Shown: positions 43,915 through 52,072, counted from the first letter of the stretch. The stretch: DNA of 64,000 bases from Panacagrimonas sp965216805 (GCF_965216805.1 NZ_CBDCGN010000003.1:1488001-1552000), one strand, 5' to 3'. Notes: generated by a model from the letters alone, not told the origin. Translations and numbers: made by a program.

Positions 43915-44169
43915 ATGCCGACTCCCTCCAACACGACTCCGGCCGATGTCGATCATGGGGCTCATGCGGTGCTCGAGTCGGTGATTACCTGTCCGGAGTG
44001 CGGATTGTCGCGGCTGGAAGTCATGCCTACGAATTGCTGTCAGTTCTTCTACGAGTGCGTTGGCTGCAAGCGTGTTTTGAAGCCCGCTGCAGGGCACTGC
44101 TGCGTGTTCTGTTCGTACGGCACCGTCAAGTGCCCATCAATGCAGGTCCAGGGTGGCTGCTGTGCTTGA
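43915..44169 (+). CDS. GDCCVxxC-like cysteine-rich small protein
   Basis: An 84-residue protein with ten cysteines, in the sets CPEC, CCQFFYECVGC, HCCVFC, C and CC. The segment GHCCVFCSYGTVKCPSMQ matches the GDCCVxxC family except that Asp is replaced by His. Such proteins look like small metal-binding (zinc- or iron-type) modules and are often found near mercury or copper genes; their role is unknown. It starts 10 bases after dmpC and is followed closely by dmpE, an unusual place for it. Confidence 0.75.
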   Translation: MPTPSNTTPADVDHGAHAVLESVITCPECGLSRLEVMPTNCCQFFYECVGCKRVLKPAAGHCCVFCSYGTVKCPSMQVQGGCCA

Positions 44170-44179
44170 GAAGAAAGTA

Positions 44180-44962
44180 ATGGACAAGACCCTGATCAAC
44201 CGTCTTGGCGAAGAACTCTACCGGGCACTCGTGTCGCGCGAGGTGCTGGAACCGCTCACCAGCCGCCATCCCGACATCAGTATCGAAGACGCCTACCACG
44301 TGCAGCAGCGCATGGTGGCGATGCGCATCGACAAGGGTGCGCGGGTGGTTGGCAAGAAGATCGGCGTCACCAGCGGCGCGGTGATGAACATGCTCGGCGT
44401 CAACCAGCCCGACTTCGGGTATCTGCTCGACGACATGGTCTACGGCGAGGGCGAGGCCATCGAGCTAAAGCGCCTGATCCAGCCCAAGGCCGAGGGCGAG
44501 ATCGCCTTCGTGATGAAGCGTGACCTGCAAGGTCCCGGCGTCACCGCCGCCGACGTGCTGGCCGCCACCGAAGGCGTGATGGCCTGTTTCGAGATCGTTG
44601 ACTCACGTATCCGCGACTGGAAGATCAAGATCCAGGACACCGTGGCCGACAATGCCTCCTGCGGCGTGATGGTGTTCGGTGATCGCCTGGTCGATCCCCG
44701 CAAAGTGGATCTGGTGACCTGCGGCATGGTGGTGGAAAAGAACGGCGAGATCGTCGGCACCGGTGCCGGCGCCGCCACCCTGGGTTCGCCGGTCAACGCC
44801 ATCGTGTGGCTGGCCAATACCCTGGGCAAGTTGGACATCCCCCTCAAGGCCGGCGAAGTGGTGCTGTCCGGATCGCTGGCGGCCATGTTCCCCATCGCGG
44901 CCGGTGACGCATTCCGCATGACTCTGGGCGGCATTGGCGGCTGCTCGGTGCGCTTCGTCTGA
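44180..44962 (+). CDS. dmpE: 2-oxopent-4-enoate (2-hydroxypentadienoate) hydratase
   Basis: A hydratase of 260 residues of the DmpE/XylJ/MhpD family: VGKKIGVTSGAVMNMLGV, LIQPKAEGEIAFVMKRDL with the metal-binding glutamates, ACFEIVDSRI and ASCGVMVFG. It adds water to 2-hydroxypenta-2,4-dienoate to give 4-hydroxy-2-oxovalerate. The ATG at 44180 matches family starts. It lies 10 bases after the cysteine-rich gene. Confidence 0.92.
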   Translation: MDKTLINRLGEELYRALVSREVLEPLTSRHPDISIEDAYHVQQRMVAMRIDKGARVVGKKIGVTSGAVMNMLGVNQPDFGYLLDDMVYGEGEAIELKRLIQPKAEGEIAFVMKRDLQGPGVTAADVLAATEGVMACFEIVDSRIRDWKIKIQDTVADNASCGVMVFGDRLVDPRKVDLVTCGMVVEKNGEIVGTGAGAATLGSPVNAIVWLANTLGKLDIPLKAGEVVLSGSLAAMFPIAAGDAFRMTLGGIGGCSVRFV

Positions 44963-44965
44963 GCC

Positions 44966-45073
44966 ATGAGAACTGCCATGAACAAATTGTTGGGCGAGTT
45001 GGTGACTGGGCATTCCGCCGTCTCCCCGAGGCGCGAGCATGCCGGCGCCGCACAGCCCTCGAAGGCCGTCTGA
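44966..45073 (+). CDS. 35-residue small frame between dmpE and dmpH
   Basis: A short frame (MRTAMNKLLGELVTGHSAV...) that begins 3 bases after the dmpE stop and ends 3 bases before the dmpH start, filling the gap exactly. It is basic at the C terminus. No homology was recognised; it may be a coupling leader rather than a functional protein. Confidence 0.35.
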   Translation: MRTAMNKLLGELVTGHSAVSPRREHAGAAQPSKAV

Positions 45074-45076
45074 CTC

Positions 45077-45865
45077 ATGAAACTCGACCGCGACACCATC
45101 GCCAAACTCGCCGCGCATCTGGAGCACTGCGAACTGGAGGCGCGCGATACGCACAAGATCACCGACGATCATCCCGACATGGACTGGGACGACGCCTACG
45201 CGATCCAGGACGCCGTGCGCCAGCGCAAGATCGCGCGCGGCCATCGCATCGTCGGACTCAAGGCCGGGCTGACCTCACACGCCAAGATGAAGCAGATGGG
45301 CGTGACCGCGCCGGTGTTCGGCTATCTGGCGGATTACTTCACGGTGTCGGAAGGCGCCGAAGTGAAGTGCGCGGAGCTGATCCACCCCAAAGTGGAACCG
45401 GAGATCGTGTTCGTCACCAAGGCCGCGCTCACAGGCCCGGGCTGCCATATCGGTGCGGTGCTGGCGGCGACCGATTTCATCATGCCGGGCATCGAGGTGA
45501 TCGACTCGCGCTACCGCGACTTCAAGTTCGATCTCAAGAGCGTGATTGCCGACAACACCTCGGCCTCGCGCTATGTGGTCGGCGGCCGCATCCAGCCGCC
45601 TTCGGAAGTCGATCTGCGCACCGTGGGCGTGGTGCTGGAAAAAAATGGCGTCCCGGTCGCTTTCGGTGCGGGCGCGGCGGTACTGGGTCATCCGGCAGCG
45701 GCGGTGGCGATGCTGGCCAATCATCTGGGTGCGCGCGGACAGGAGATTCCGGCGGGAACCCTGATCCTGTCCGGCGGCATCACCGAGGCGGTGGCGGTGG
45801 CGCCAGGCGATCACGTGAACCTGCGCATGCAGGGCTTGGGCAGCGTATCGCTGCGCTTCGTCTGA
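45077..45865 (+). CDS. dmpH: 4-oxalocrotonate decarboxylase
   Basis: A decarboxylase of 262 residues, paralogous to DmpE (same fold): VGLKAGLTSHAKMKQMGV, LIHPKVEPEIVFVTKAAL with metal-binding glutamates, and PGIEVIDSRYRDFKF. DmpH/XylI converts 4-oxalocrotonate (keto form) to 2-hydroxypentadienoate and CO2, normally in a complex with the hydratase. The tautomerase that feeds it (dmpI) is not in the window. Next downstream is the tmo operon. Confidence 0.92.
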   Translation: MKLDRDTIAKLAAHLEHCELEARDTHKITDDHPDMDWDDAYAIQDAVRQRKIARGHRIVGLKAGLTSHAKMKQMGVTAPVFGYLADYFTVSEGAEVKCAELIHPKVEPEIVFVTKAALTGPGCHIGAVLAATDFIMPGIEVIDSRYRDFKFDLKSVIADNTSASRYVVGGRIQPPSEVDLRTVGVVLEKNGVPVAFGAGAAVLGHPAAAVAMLANHLGARGQEIPAGTLILSGGITEAVAVAPGDHVNLRMQGLGSVSLRFV

Positions 45866-45900
45866 TGACCAGCGCGGTGGCATTGGCGGTGAGTTGAGCG

Positions 45901-45916
45901 TGGCAACGGATTCGCA
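45901..45916 (+). promoter_or_regulatory. Possible sigma-54 promoter of tmoA
   Basis: TGGCAACGGATTCGCA has GG and GC with exactly ten bases between and a TGGCA -24 box, 66 bases before tmoA. No clear activator palindrome was found just upstream, so this is weaker than the sites at 30426 and 36273. Confidence 0.4.
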
Positions 45917-45981
45917 GTAGGCGTGTGGGTCACGGCCCGGACGTTTTCGATGTTTGGACTGGCATCAAAGGAGAGATTCTC

Positions 45982-47484
45982 ATGGCAAATCTAGGACGAT
46001 TGGACTGGTACGAGATTGCGCGCACCACCAACTGGACCCCGAAGTACGTCGCTGAGTCGGAGCTGTTTCCCGAGGAGCTGAGCAGCGCGTTCGGCATCCC
46101 TGTCGAAGCCTTCGAGGAATACGACGAACCGTACAAGACCACCTATCCCGAATACGTGAAGGTCCAGCGCGAGAAAGACGCGGGCGCCTACTCGGTGAAG
46201 GCGGCGCTGGAGCGCAGCAAGATGTTCGAAAACGCCGCGCCGGGTTGGCTGTCCGTGCTCAAGTCTCACTTCGGCGCGATCGCCCGTGGCGAGTATTCGG
46301 CCTCCGGTGCCGAGGGCCGCATGGTGCGCTTCGGCCGCGCGCCGGGCATGCGCAACATGGCCACGTTCGGAATGATGGACGAGATCCGCCACAGCCAGTT
46401 GCAGTTGTTCTTCCCGCACCAGTACGTGTCCAAGGATCGCCAGTTCGACTGGGCGTTCAAGGCCTACGACACCAATGAATGGGCGATGATTGCGGCGCGT
46501 CACTTCTTCGACGACATGATGGTCACGCGCGGCGCGACCGGCGTGGCGCTGATGCTGACCTTCGCGTTCGAAACCGGCTTCACCAACATGCAGTTTCTGG
46601 GTCTGGCAGCCGACGCCGCGGAAGCCGGCGACTGGACCTTCTCCAGCCTGATCTCGAGCATCCAGACCGACGAGTCGCGCCATGCGCAGATCGGCGGTCC
46701 GCTGGTCAGCATCCTGGTCAAGAACGGCAAGAAGGACGAGGCGCAGAAGTTGGTCGACATCTCCATCTGGCGCGCCTGGAAGCTGTTCGCGATCCTCACC
46801 GGGCCGGTGATGGATTACTACACGCCGCTGGAACACCGCAAGCAGTCGTTCAAGGAGTTCATGCAGGAGTGGATCGTCACCCAGTTCGAGCGCTCATTGC
46901 TCGAACTCGGTCTGGACAAGCCCTGGTTCTGGGACGACATGCTCGAAGAGATCGACTGCCAGCACCACGGCATGCACCTGGGCGTGTGGTTCTGGCGCCC
47001 GACCGTGTGGTGGAACCCGGCCGCCGGCGTTTCCACCGCAGAGCGCGCCTGGCTCGAAGAAAAGTATCCGGGCTGGAACGACACCTGGGGTCACTGCTGG
47101 GACGTCATCACCGAAAGCGCCCTCGACAACAAGATGGAACAGACCCTGCCGCTGACCCTGCCGGTGGTCTGCAACATGTGCCAGTTGCCGATCAACTACA
47201 CGCCGGGTCCGGCGTGGAAGGTGCGCGACTTCCCGCTGACCCACGAGGATCGTGACTACCACTTCTGTTCGAAAGGCTGCCGCTGGGTGTTCGAGCAGGA
47301 ACCGGATCGCTACAAGGGTCATCTGTCGCTGGTCGATCGCTTCCTGGCCGGACATATCCAGCCACCGGATCTGGGCGGCACGCTCAAGTACATGGGCCTG
47401 GCCCCGGGCGAGATGGGCGACGATGCGCTGAAGTTCTCATGGGTGGAAGACATCCGCGCCGAGCGGCTGCGCAAGGCTGGCTGA
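45982..47484 (+). CDS. tmoA: Toluene-4-monooxygenase alpha subunit TmoA
   Basis: The catalytic diiron subunit of 500 residues. Ligands fall at the same numbers as in T4MO: E104, E134, H137, E197, E231 and H234. The active-site residues I100, G103, A107, Q141, F176, F196, T201 and F205 are also the same, which favours para-hydroxylation. A C-terminal CNMCQLP...FCSKGC segment is present. AAAGGAGAGATTCTC precedes the ATG. It converts toluene to p-cresol, or benzene to phenol, feeding the phenol hydroxylase. Confidence 0.95.
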   Translation: MANLGRLDWYEIARTTNWTPKYVAESELFPEELSSAFGIPVEAFEEYDEPYKTTYPEYVKVQREKDAGAYSVKAALERSKMFENAAPGWLSVLKSHFGAIARGEYSASGAEGRMVRFGRAPGMRNMATFGMMDEIRHSQLQLFFPHQYVSKDRQFDWAFKAYDTNEWAMIAARHFFDDMMVTRGATGVALMLTFAFETGFTNMQFLGLAADAAEAGDWTFSSLISSIQTDESRHAQIGGPLVSILVKNGKKDEAQKLVDISIWRAWKLFAILTGPVMDYYTPLEHRKQSFKEFMQEWIVTQFERSLLELGLDKPWFWDDMLEEIDCQHHGMHLGVWFWRPTVWWNPAAGVSTAERAWLEEKYPGWNDTWGHCWDVITESALDNKMEQTLPLTLPVVCNMCQLPINYTPGPAWKVRDFPLTHEDRDYHFCSKGCRWVFEQEPDRYKGHLSLVDRFLAGHIQPPDLGGTLKYMGLAPGEMGDDALKFSWVEDIRAERLRKAG

Positions 47485-47510
47485 GCAGGACCGACTTGGC
47501 GGATCGACAC

Positions 47511-47542
47511 GTTCGCGGGCACCGGTAACGGTGCCCGCGAAC
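47511..47542 (+). other. 14-bp perfect hairpin with GNRA loop between tmoA and tmoB
   Basis: GTTCGCGGGCACCG at 47511-47524 is exactly complementary to 47529-47542, with loop GTAA (a GNRA tetraloop in RNA). It is followed by an A-tract rather than T-tract on the plus strand, so it is not a plus-strand intrinsic terminator. It may protect the tmoA message or adjust subunit ratios. Confidence 0.75.
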
Positions 47543-47575
47543 TCAAAAAAAAGAATCTTGGATGAGGAGCAACAG

Positions 47576-47860
47576 ATGGCTTTGTTTCCACTGACGACAA
47601 ACTTTCAGGAAGATTTTGTCCTGCAGCTTGTGGCGGTCGATACCGACAACAGCATGGACGAGCTGGCGGCTGCGGCCGCCGTGCATTCCGTGGGACGCCG
47701 CGTCAAAGCCCGCCCCGGCGTGCTGCGGGTGCGCCGCCAGGGTTCCGACGAACCGTTCCCGCGCGATCTGAAGGTAGGCGCCGCCGGTCTGCGACCGATG
47801 GAGTGCGTCGAGATTTTCTGGGAAGGCTCGCCGAGCAGCGTGCGCGGACCTGCGCACTGA
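47576..47860 (+). CDS. tmoB: Toluene-4-monooxygenase gamma subunit TmoB
   Basis: A small ubiquitin-like hydroxylase subunit of 94 residues: FPLTTNFQEDFVLQLVAVDTDNSMDELA, RRVKARPGVLRVRRQG and PRDLKVGAAGLRPMECVEI match TmoB. GAGGAGCAACAG precedes the ATG. It packs on the alpha subunit. Confidence 0.92.
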   Translation: MALFPLTTNFQEDFVLQLVAVDTDNSMDELAAAAAVHSVGRRVKARPGVLRVRRQGSDEPFPRDLKVGAAGLRPMECVEIFWEGSPSSVRGPAH

Positions 47861-47870
47861 GGCGCCTGCG

Positions 47871-48203
47871 ATGACATTCAAGGCAGTGTGCAAGCTCGAC
47901 GACTTGTGGGAAGGCGAGATGGAGGCCTTCGAGGTCGACGGTGAGGAAGTGCTGGTGGTGTGGCCCGAGGGCGGTGAGCCCTGTGCCTACCAGGGCCAGT
48001 GTCCGCATCAGGACATCCCGCTGGTCGAAGGCAAACTGGATGGCAAGGTCATCACCTGTCGCGCCCATCAGTGGACGTTCGACGCCTGCAGCGGCAAGGG
48101 CGTCAACCCCGACCACTCGCAACTCGCCCGATACCCGATCAAGGTCGAGAACGGCGAATTGCTGGTCGAGGTGGAAGGCGTCAAACCGCTGTACTCGCAG
48201 TAG
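47871..48203 (+). CDS. tmoC: Toluene-4-monooxygenase Rieske ferredoxin TmoC
   Basis: A Rieske ferredoxin of 110 residues with C44-PH46 and C63-RAH66 as cluster ligands. It carries electrons from TmoF to the hydroxylase. It is the only Rieske-type ferredoxin in the window, so it may also serve the naphthalene-type dioxygenase, which lacks a NahAb gene here. Confidence 0.93.
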   Translation: MTFKAVCKLDDLWEGEMEAFEVDGEEVLVVWPEGGEPCAYQGQCPHQDIPLVEGKLDGKVITCRAHQWTFDACSGKGVNPDHSQLARYPIKVENGELLVEVEGVKPLYSQ

Positions 48204-48243
48204 CCCTCCCTGTCGTTCTTGCTGCCACGGGAAACCAGAATTC

Positions 48244-48564
48244 ATGAGCGAATCACCCAACAACATCAACTCGGCGCATCTCAACAACCGTGTCGGCCCC
48301 GTGCTGCGCCAGGGTGCGCTTGCGCGCGCGGTGATCGAGGCTGCGGAAGTGGACAACCCGGACAGGGTCATCAGCGTGGATGACAAGCTCGCCTACGTGC
48401 GCGTGTCCACCGAAGGCGAATTGATCCTGCGTCGCGCCACCATCGAGGAAATGCTCGGTAAGCCTTTCCACATGAGCGAGCTGGAAGTCGACCTCAGCTC
48501 CTTCGCCGGAAGAATCGAGAACAGCGCAGAGCAGGTGCGATTCTATTTTGACTTGAAACTGTAA
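48244..48564 (+). CDS. tmoD: Toluene-4-monooxygenase effector TmoD
   Basis: The effector subunit of 106 residues (MmoB/DmpM family): NNRVGPVLRQGALARAVIEAAEVDNPD, VSVDDKLAYVRVSTEGEL-like strand and ILRRATIEEMLGKPF. It has no cofactor and is needed for efficient, regiospecific turnover. It lies 40 bases after tmoC. Confidence 0.92.
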   Translation: MSESPNNINSAHLNNRVGPVLRQGALARAVIEAAEVDNPDRVISVDDKLAYVRVSTEGELILRRATIEEMLGKPFHMSELEVDLSSFAGRIENSAEQVRFYFDLKL

Positions 48565-48581
48565 TCAGAGAAGGACAGCAG

Positions 48582-49580
48582 ATGAGCGAAAACATCGAGG
48601 TGCTGAAGCCGCTAAAGACCTGGAGTCATCTCGCCGGGCGCCGCCGCAAGCCGAGCGAGTACGAAGTGGTCTCGGTCAATCTGCACTACAGCACGCGCCC
48701 GGGTTCGGCCGCACCGTACGAGCTCGACCCCGAGCTGTTCATGAATCGCTGGTACATCAAGCACCGCGACAACAGTCCGCTCAGGCATGACGACTGGAAC
48801 GCGTTCCGCGATCCGGACGAGCTGATCTACCGCACCTACTGCCTGCTCCAGGATGGCCAGGAGACCTACGTCTACGGCCTGTTCAACCAGTTCAACGAGC
48901 GCGAACACGACAAGGCGCTGAGTCCGCAGTGGGCGGGCTCGCTGGTGCGCCTGCATACCCCTGCGCGCTATCTGTTTCACACCGTGCAGATGGCCTCGGC
49001 CTATCTGGCGCAGATGGGACCGGCCAGCACCATTTCCATCGCAGCCGCATTCCAGGGCATGGACGCCTTTCGCTGGCTCAGCCATGCGGCGTACCGCGCC
49101 AAGGAACTGTCGGCGATGTTTCCGGACAAGGGCTTCGGGACGGCCGAACGCGGCTACTGGGAGGACGACCCGGCCTGGCAGGGCTTCCGCGAATTGATGG
49201 AGAAGGTGCTGGTGGCCTACGACTGGGCGGAGTGTTTCGTTGCGCTCAATCTGGTCGCCAAACCGGCAATCGAAGAAGCGGTGCTGCGGCGTCTCGGCGA
49301 TGCGGCACGTCATCACCAGGACACCCTGCTCGGCATGCTGACCGACGCCCAGAACACCGACGCCACGCGCCATCGGCGCTGGTCGGCCGCGCTGGTACGG
49401 ATGGTCTGCGAAAAGGAAGGCAACGCCGAGGTCATTCGCGGCTGGGTGGCCAAATGGGAGCCGCTGGCCGACCGTGCGATCGACGCCTATTGCGCGGCGC
49501 TGCCGGACGCGACGGATGCTGCAGAATCCGCCAAGCAGGCCACCCGCGATTTTCGTCGCTCGCTGGCAGCAGGGCTGTGA
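48582..49580 (+). CDS. tmoE: Toluene-4-monooxygenase beta subunit TmoE
   Basis: The beta subunit of 332 residues, distantly related to DmpL: LKTWSHLAGRRRKPSEYEVVSVNLHY near the N terminus, NSPLRHDDWNAFRDPDELIYRTYCLLQ, and YDWAECFVALNLVAKPAIEEAVL. It completes the alpha-beta-gamma hydroxylase. AGAAGGACAGCAG precedes the ATG. The reductase gene tmoF, which normally follows, is instead found at 59383 on the other strand. Confidence 0.93.
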   Translation: MSENIEVLKPLKTWSHLAGRRRKPSEYEVVSVNLHYSTRPGSAAPYELDPELFMNRWYIKHRDNSPLRHDDWNAFRDPDELIYRTYCLLQDGQETYVYGLFNQFNEREHDKALSPQWAGSLVRLHTPARYLFHTVQMASAYLAQMGPASTISIAAAFQGMDAFRWLSHAAYRAKELSAMFPDKGFGTAERGYWEDDPAWQGFRELMEKVLVAYDWAECFVALNLVAKPAIEEAVLRRLGDAARHHQDTLLGMLTDAQNTDATRHRRWSAALVRMVCEKEGNAEVIRGWVAKWEPLADRAIDAYCAALPDATDAAESAKQATRDFRRSLAAGL

Positions 49581-49629
49581 AAGCGAGCCGTCCAAGGGTT
49601 CGATCCTCGTAGTTCCCGGGAAACCTCCT

Positions 49630-50691
49630 ATGAAAGCCGCCGTCTACTACGCACCGCACGACATCCGCTGCGCCCAGATTCCCGATGCGGTGCTGGACGA
49701 CGACCAGGGCATGCTGGTCAGGGTCACGGCGACGTCGATCTGCGGTTCGGACCTGCACCTGTATCGCGGTGCGCTGGACCCGATCATGGAACGGGGCAAG
49801 TCGCAGACCGGCCACGAGCTGATCGGCGAGGTGGTGCAGGTGGGCAAGCGCGTCGGCCGCTTCAAGCCCAAGGACCGCATCAGCATGGGTTATTCGGTGT
49901 CCTGCGGACACTGCTACATGTGCGAGGTGGGCCAGACCGCGCATTGCGAAACCACCAACAGAGCGGTGTACGGATTCGGCGTGCCGTTCGGCAGCATCAA
50001 CGGCACCCATGCCGAAGCGCTGGTGATCCCGCAGGCCGACGGTCATGCGATGAAGATCCCGGCGTCGATCAGCGACGAAGCGGCGGTCACCCTGTCGTGC
50101 AATCTGCCGTCTGCGATCATCGCCAACAAGTTCGCCGACATACAGCCCGGCGAGACGGTGGCGCTGGTGGGCTGCGGTCCGACCGGCATGATGGCGCTGG
50201 ACATCGCGTTGTCGCGCGGTCCCGGCCGCATGGTGGTGCTGGACGGGCTCGGCTATCGCCTGGAGATCGCCCGCAGCAAGGGCGCCGCCACGGTGGACAT
50301 CACCCAGGAAGGCTGGAAGGAGCGCGCGCTGGCCGAGACTGGCGGTCGTGGTTTCGACAAGGTGATCGAGGCGGTGGGCTATACCGAATCGCTGCAGATG
50401 AGCCTGGACCTGGTGCGCCCCGGCGGCGTGGTGTCGGCCATCGGCGTATTCACCGATGCCACCTTCAATCTCAACCTCGCCGACGTGTTCCTGCGCAACA
50501 TCAGCCTGCACATGAACGGCTTTGCCAATGTGCAGCCCTTCATGTGGGAAGGCCTGCGTCTGATGGATCGCGGTGTCGTCGAACCGGGGGCGTATTTCAC
50601 CCATCGCTTTGCCCTTGCCGATATCGACCAGGCTTTTGCCACCTTCCATCACAAGAAGGACGGCGCGATGAAGATGCTGCTGCGGCCCTAG
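49630..50691 (+). CDS. Zinc-dependent alcohol dehydrogenase
   Basis: A medium-chain dehydrogenase of 353 residues. Catalytic zinc ligands fit C38 in SICGSDLHLYRG and GHE; the structural-zinc cysteines lie in VSCGHCYMCEVGQTAHC. The Rossmann segment is VGCGPTGMMALDIAL. The substrate could be a benzyl alcohol, a dihydrodiol or a threonine-like polyol; the sequence is nearest to the general threonine/sorbitol-dehydrogenase type. It follows tmoE by 49 bases and may oxidise alcohols formed by the methyl hydroxylases. Confidence 0.8.
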   Translation: MKAAVYYAPHDIRCAQIPDAVLDDDQGMLVRVTATSICGSDLHLYRGALDPIMERGKSQTGHELIGEVVQVGKRVGRFKPKDRISMGYSVSCGHCYMCEVGQTAHCETTNRAVYGFGVPFGSINGTHAEALVIPQADGHAMKIPASISDEAAVTLSCNLPSAIIANKFADIQPGETVALVGCGPTGMMALDIALSRGPGRMVVLDGLGYRLEIARSKGAATVDITQEGWKERALAETGGRGFDKVIEAVGYTESLQMSLDLVRPGGVVSAIGVFTDATFNLNLADVFLRNISLHMNGFANVQPFMWEGLRLMDRGVVEPGAYFTHRFALADIDQAFATFHHKKDGAMKMLLRP

Positions 50692-50735
50692 CCGCAGTCG
50701 TCGCGCAGTTTCATCAACCAGAAAAAGCGTTCCCA

Positions 50736-50751
50736 CCACGGATCACACGGA
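50736..50751 (+). repeat. 16-base boundary repeat, copy 1
   Basis: CCACGGATCACACGGA recurs in inverted orientation at 51832-51847 and 59349-59364 with two or three changes. All three copies are intergenic and lie at the edges of gene modules. Confidence 0.4.
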
Positions 50752-50902
50752 CGAACACGGACAAGTCGAAGGACCTGCCGAGACTCGTTGCACCATGCAG
50801 AAGGCGCTCGAGTCGCGTGCGACACGCTTTGGACTCAGCCCGCGCAATCCGTGGCCGAAACGCTTTGTCCAGGTTAATTTGGGACTATCGGAGAAGTTCG
50901 TC

Positions 50903-51745
50903 ATGAACGACGCGGCCAGCAACCCCGAGATCGGCAAGCGCGTGGTCGCGGCCGGCATCGAGACCAATTACCACGACGTCGGCAGCGGCGATCCGGTGCT
51001 GCTGATTCACGGCTCCGGGCCGGGGGTGAGCGCGTTCGTCAACTGGCGTCTGAGTCTGCCGGCGCTGAGTCCGCATTACCGCGTGATCGCGCCCGACATG
51101 GTCGGCTTCGGCTACACCGAGCGACCGACGGCGCACCGCTACACGATGGACAACTGGGTCACCCACATCGTCGGCGTGATGGACGCGCTGAAAATCGCCA
51201 AGGCGCGCGTGGTGGGCAATTCCTTCGGCGGCGCGCTGTGCCTGGCCCTGGCCATCCGTCATCCCGAGCGCGTGCAGCGGCTGGTGCTGATGGGCGCGGT
51301 GGGCGTGCGCTTCCAGATCACGCCGGCGCTGGACGCAGTCTGGGGTTACGAGCCCTCGTTCGAGAACATGCGCAAGCTGATGGACCTGTTCGCGTTCAAC
51401 CGCAACCTGGTCAATGACGAGCTGGCGATGCTGCGCTACCGGGGCAGTATCCGGCCGGGCTTTCAGGAGTCGTTTGCCGCGATGTTTCCGGCGCCCCGCC
51501 AGCGCTGGGTGGACGCCATGGCCAGCCCGGAAGAGGACATCCGCAGGGTCGAGGTGGAGACCTTGATCGTCCACGGCCGCGACGACCAGGTGATCCCGCT
51601 CTCCAACGCCTACAAGTTCATGGAACTGCTGCCGCGTGCGCAGATGCACGTCTTCGGCCGCTGTGGGCATTGGACGCAGATCGAGCACGCCGACCGCTTC
51701 AACCGTCTGCTGCTGGACTTCTTCGGCGAAGCCGACGCAGCCTGA
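50903..51745 (+). CDS. dmpD: 2-hydroxymuconic semialdehyde hydrolase
   Basis: A meta-cleavage-product hydrolase of 280 residues: LLIHGSGPGVSAFVNWRLSLPAL, DMVGFGYTERP, the nucleophile elbow VGNSFGGALCLALA, the acid in VHGRDDQVIP and the histidine in FGRCGHWTQIEH. This is the DmpD/XylF type, giving 2-hydroxypentadienoate and a carboxylic acid from ring-cleavage products of methylated catechols. GGAGAAGTTCGTC precedes the ATG. It stands apart from the other meta genes and is flanked by inverted copies of a 16-base repeat. Confidence 0.88.
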   Translation: MNDAASNPEIGKRVVAAGIETNYHDVGSGDPVLLIHGSGPGVSAFVNWRLSLPALSPHYRVIAPDMVGFGYTERPTAHRYTMDNWVTHIVGVMDALKIAKARVVGNSFGGALCLALAIRHPERVQRLVLMGAVGVRFQITPALDAVWGYEPSFENMRKLMDLFAFNRNLVNDELAMLRYRGSIRPGFQESFAAMFPAPRQRWVDAMASPEEDIRRVEVETLIVHGRDDQVIPLSNAYKFMELLPRAQMHVFGRCGHWTQIEHADRFNRLLLDFFGEADAA

Positions 51746-51831
51746 ATCCGGCCGGCTGGGCCCCCCTGCTGAGCATCCTTGCTTCACCGATCAGGTGACG
51801 TGATCGGTGCTGGCAAGTCGCCGATTCTCAA

Positions 51832-51847
51832 TCGGTGTCATCCGTGG
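51832..51847 (-). repeat. 16-base boundary repeat, copy 2
   Basis: TCGGTGTCATCCGTGG is the inverted relative of 50736-50751; with that copy it flanks dmpD. Confidence 0.4.
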
Positions 51848-51932
51848 AATCCGCGGCCAGCACCCAGGGTTCGAGTCAACTGGTGCCCGCGAAGCCACCT
51901 CCCCTGTATCGAATTCACCGCGCTGATGGCAT

Positions 51933-51960
51933 TTATTCCATGTGCCCGGTTCACGAATAA
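51933..51960. promoter_or_regulatory. Candidate LysR-type operator upstream of nahE
   Basis: TTATTC and GAATAA form a perfect 6-base inverted repeat separated by 16 bases, with TTCACGAAT inside the right arm. NahR sites have ATTCAC/GTGAAT-like arms. The distance to nahE (about 115 bases) is reasonable. The support is modest. Confidence 0.3.
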
Positions 51961-52072
51961 CGTGCGGTCGTTGATTCTCGCTGGCATCGCAGGGCCGATT
52001 CGAGGGCGGAAACCGGAGCACCAGAATCTCCCGTTCCGCGAAGCATCATCATCGAAGCATTCGAGGTCTGAC

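Larger units (their letters stand above)
51746..52072. other. Intergenic region before the nah block
   Basis: No gene was seen. It contains repeat copy 2 (51832-51847) and an inverted repeat TTATTC-N16-GAATAA at 51933-51960 that could be an operator for a NahR-type regulator. It should hold the promoter for nahE onward. Confidence 0.45.

Noticed and set aside
37740..43934. Long minus-strand frames over dmpN, dmpP-dmpB and dmpC
   Set aside because: All are antisense shadows of well-identified aromatic genes.
47511..47550. Intrinsic terminator between tmoA and tmoB
   Set aside because: The strong hairpin is followed by A residues, not T, on the coding strand, and the genes on both sides belong to one enzyme.
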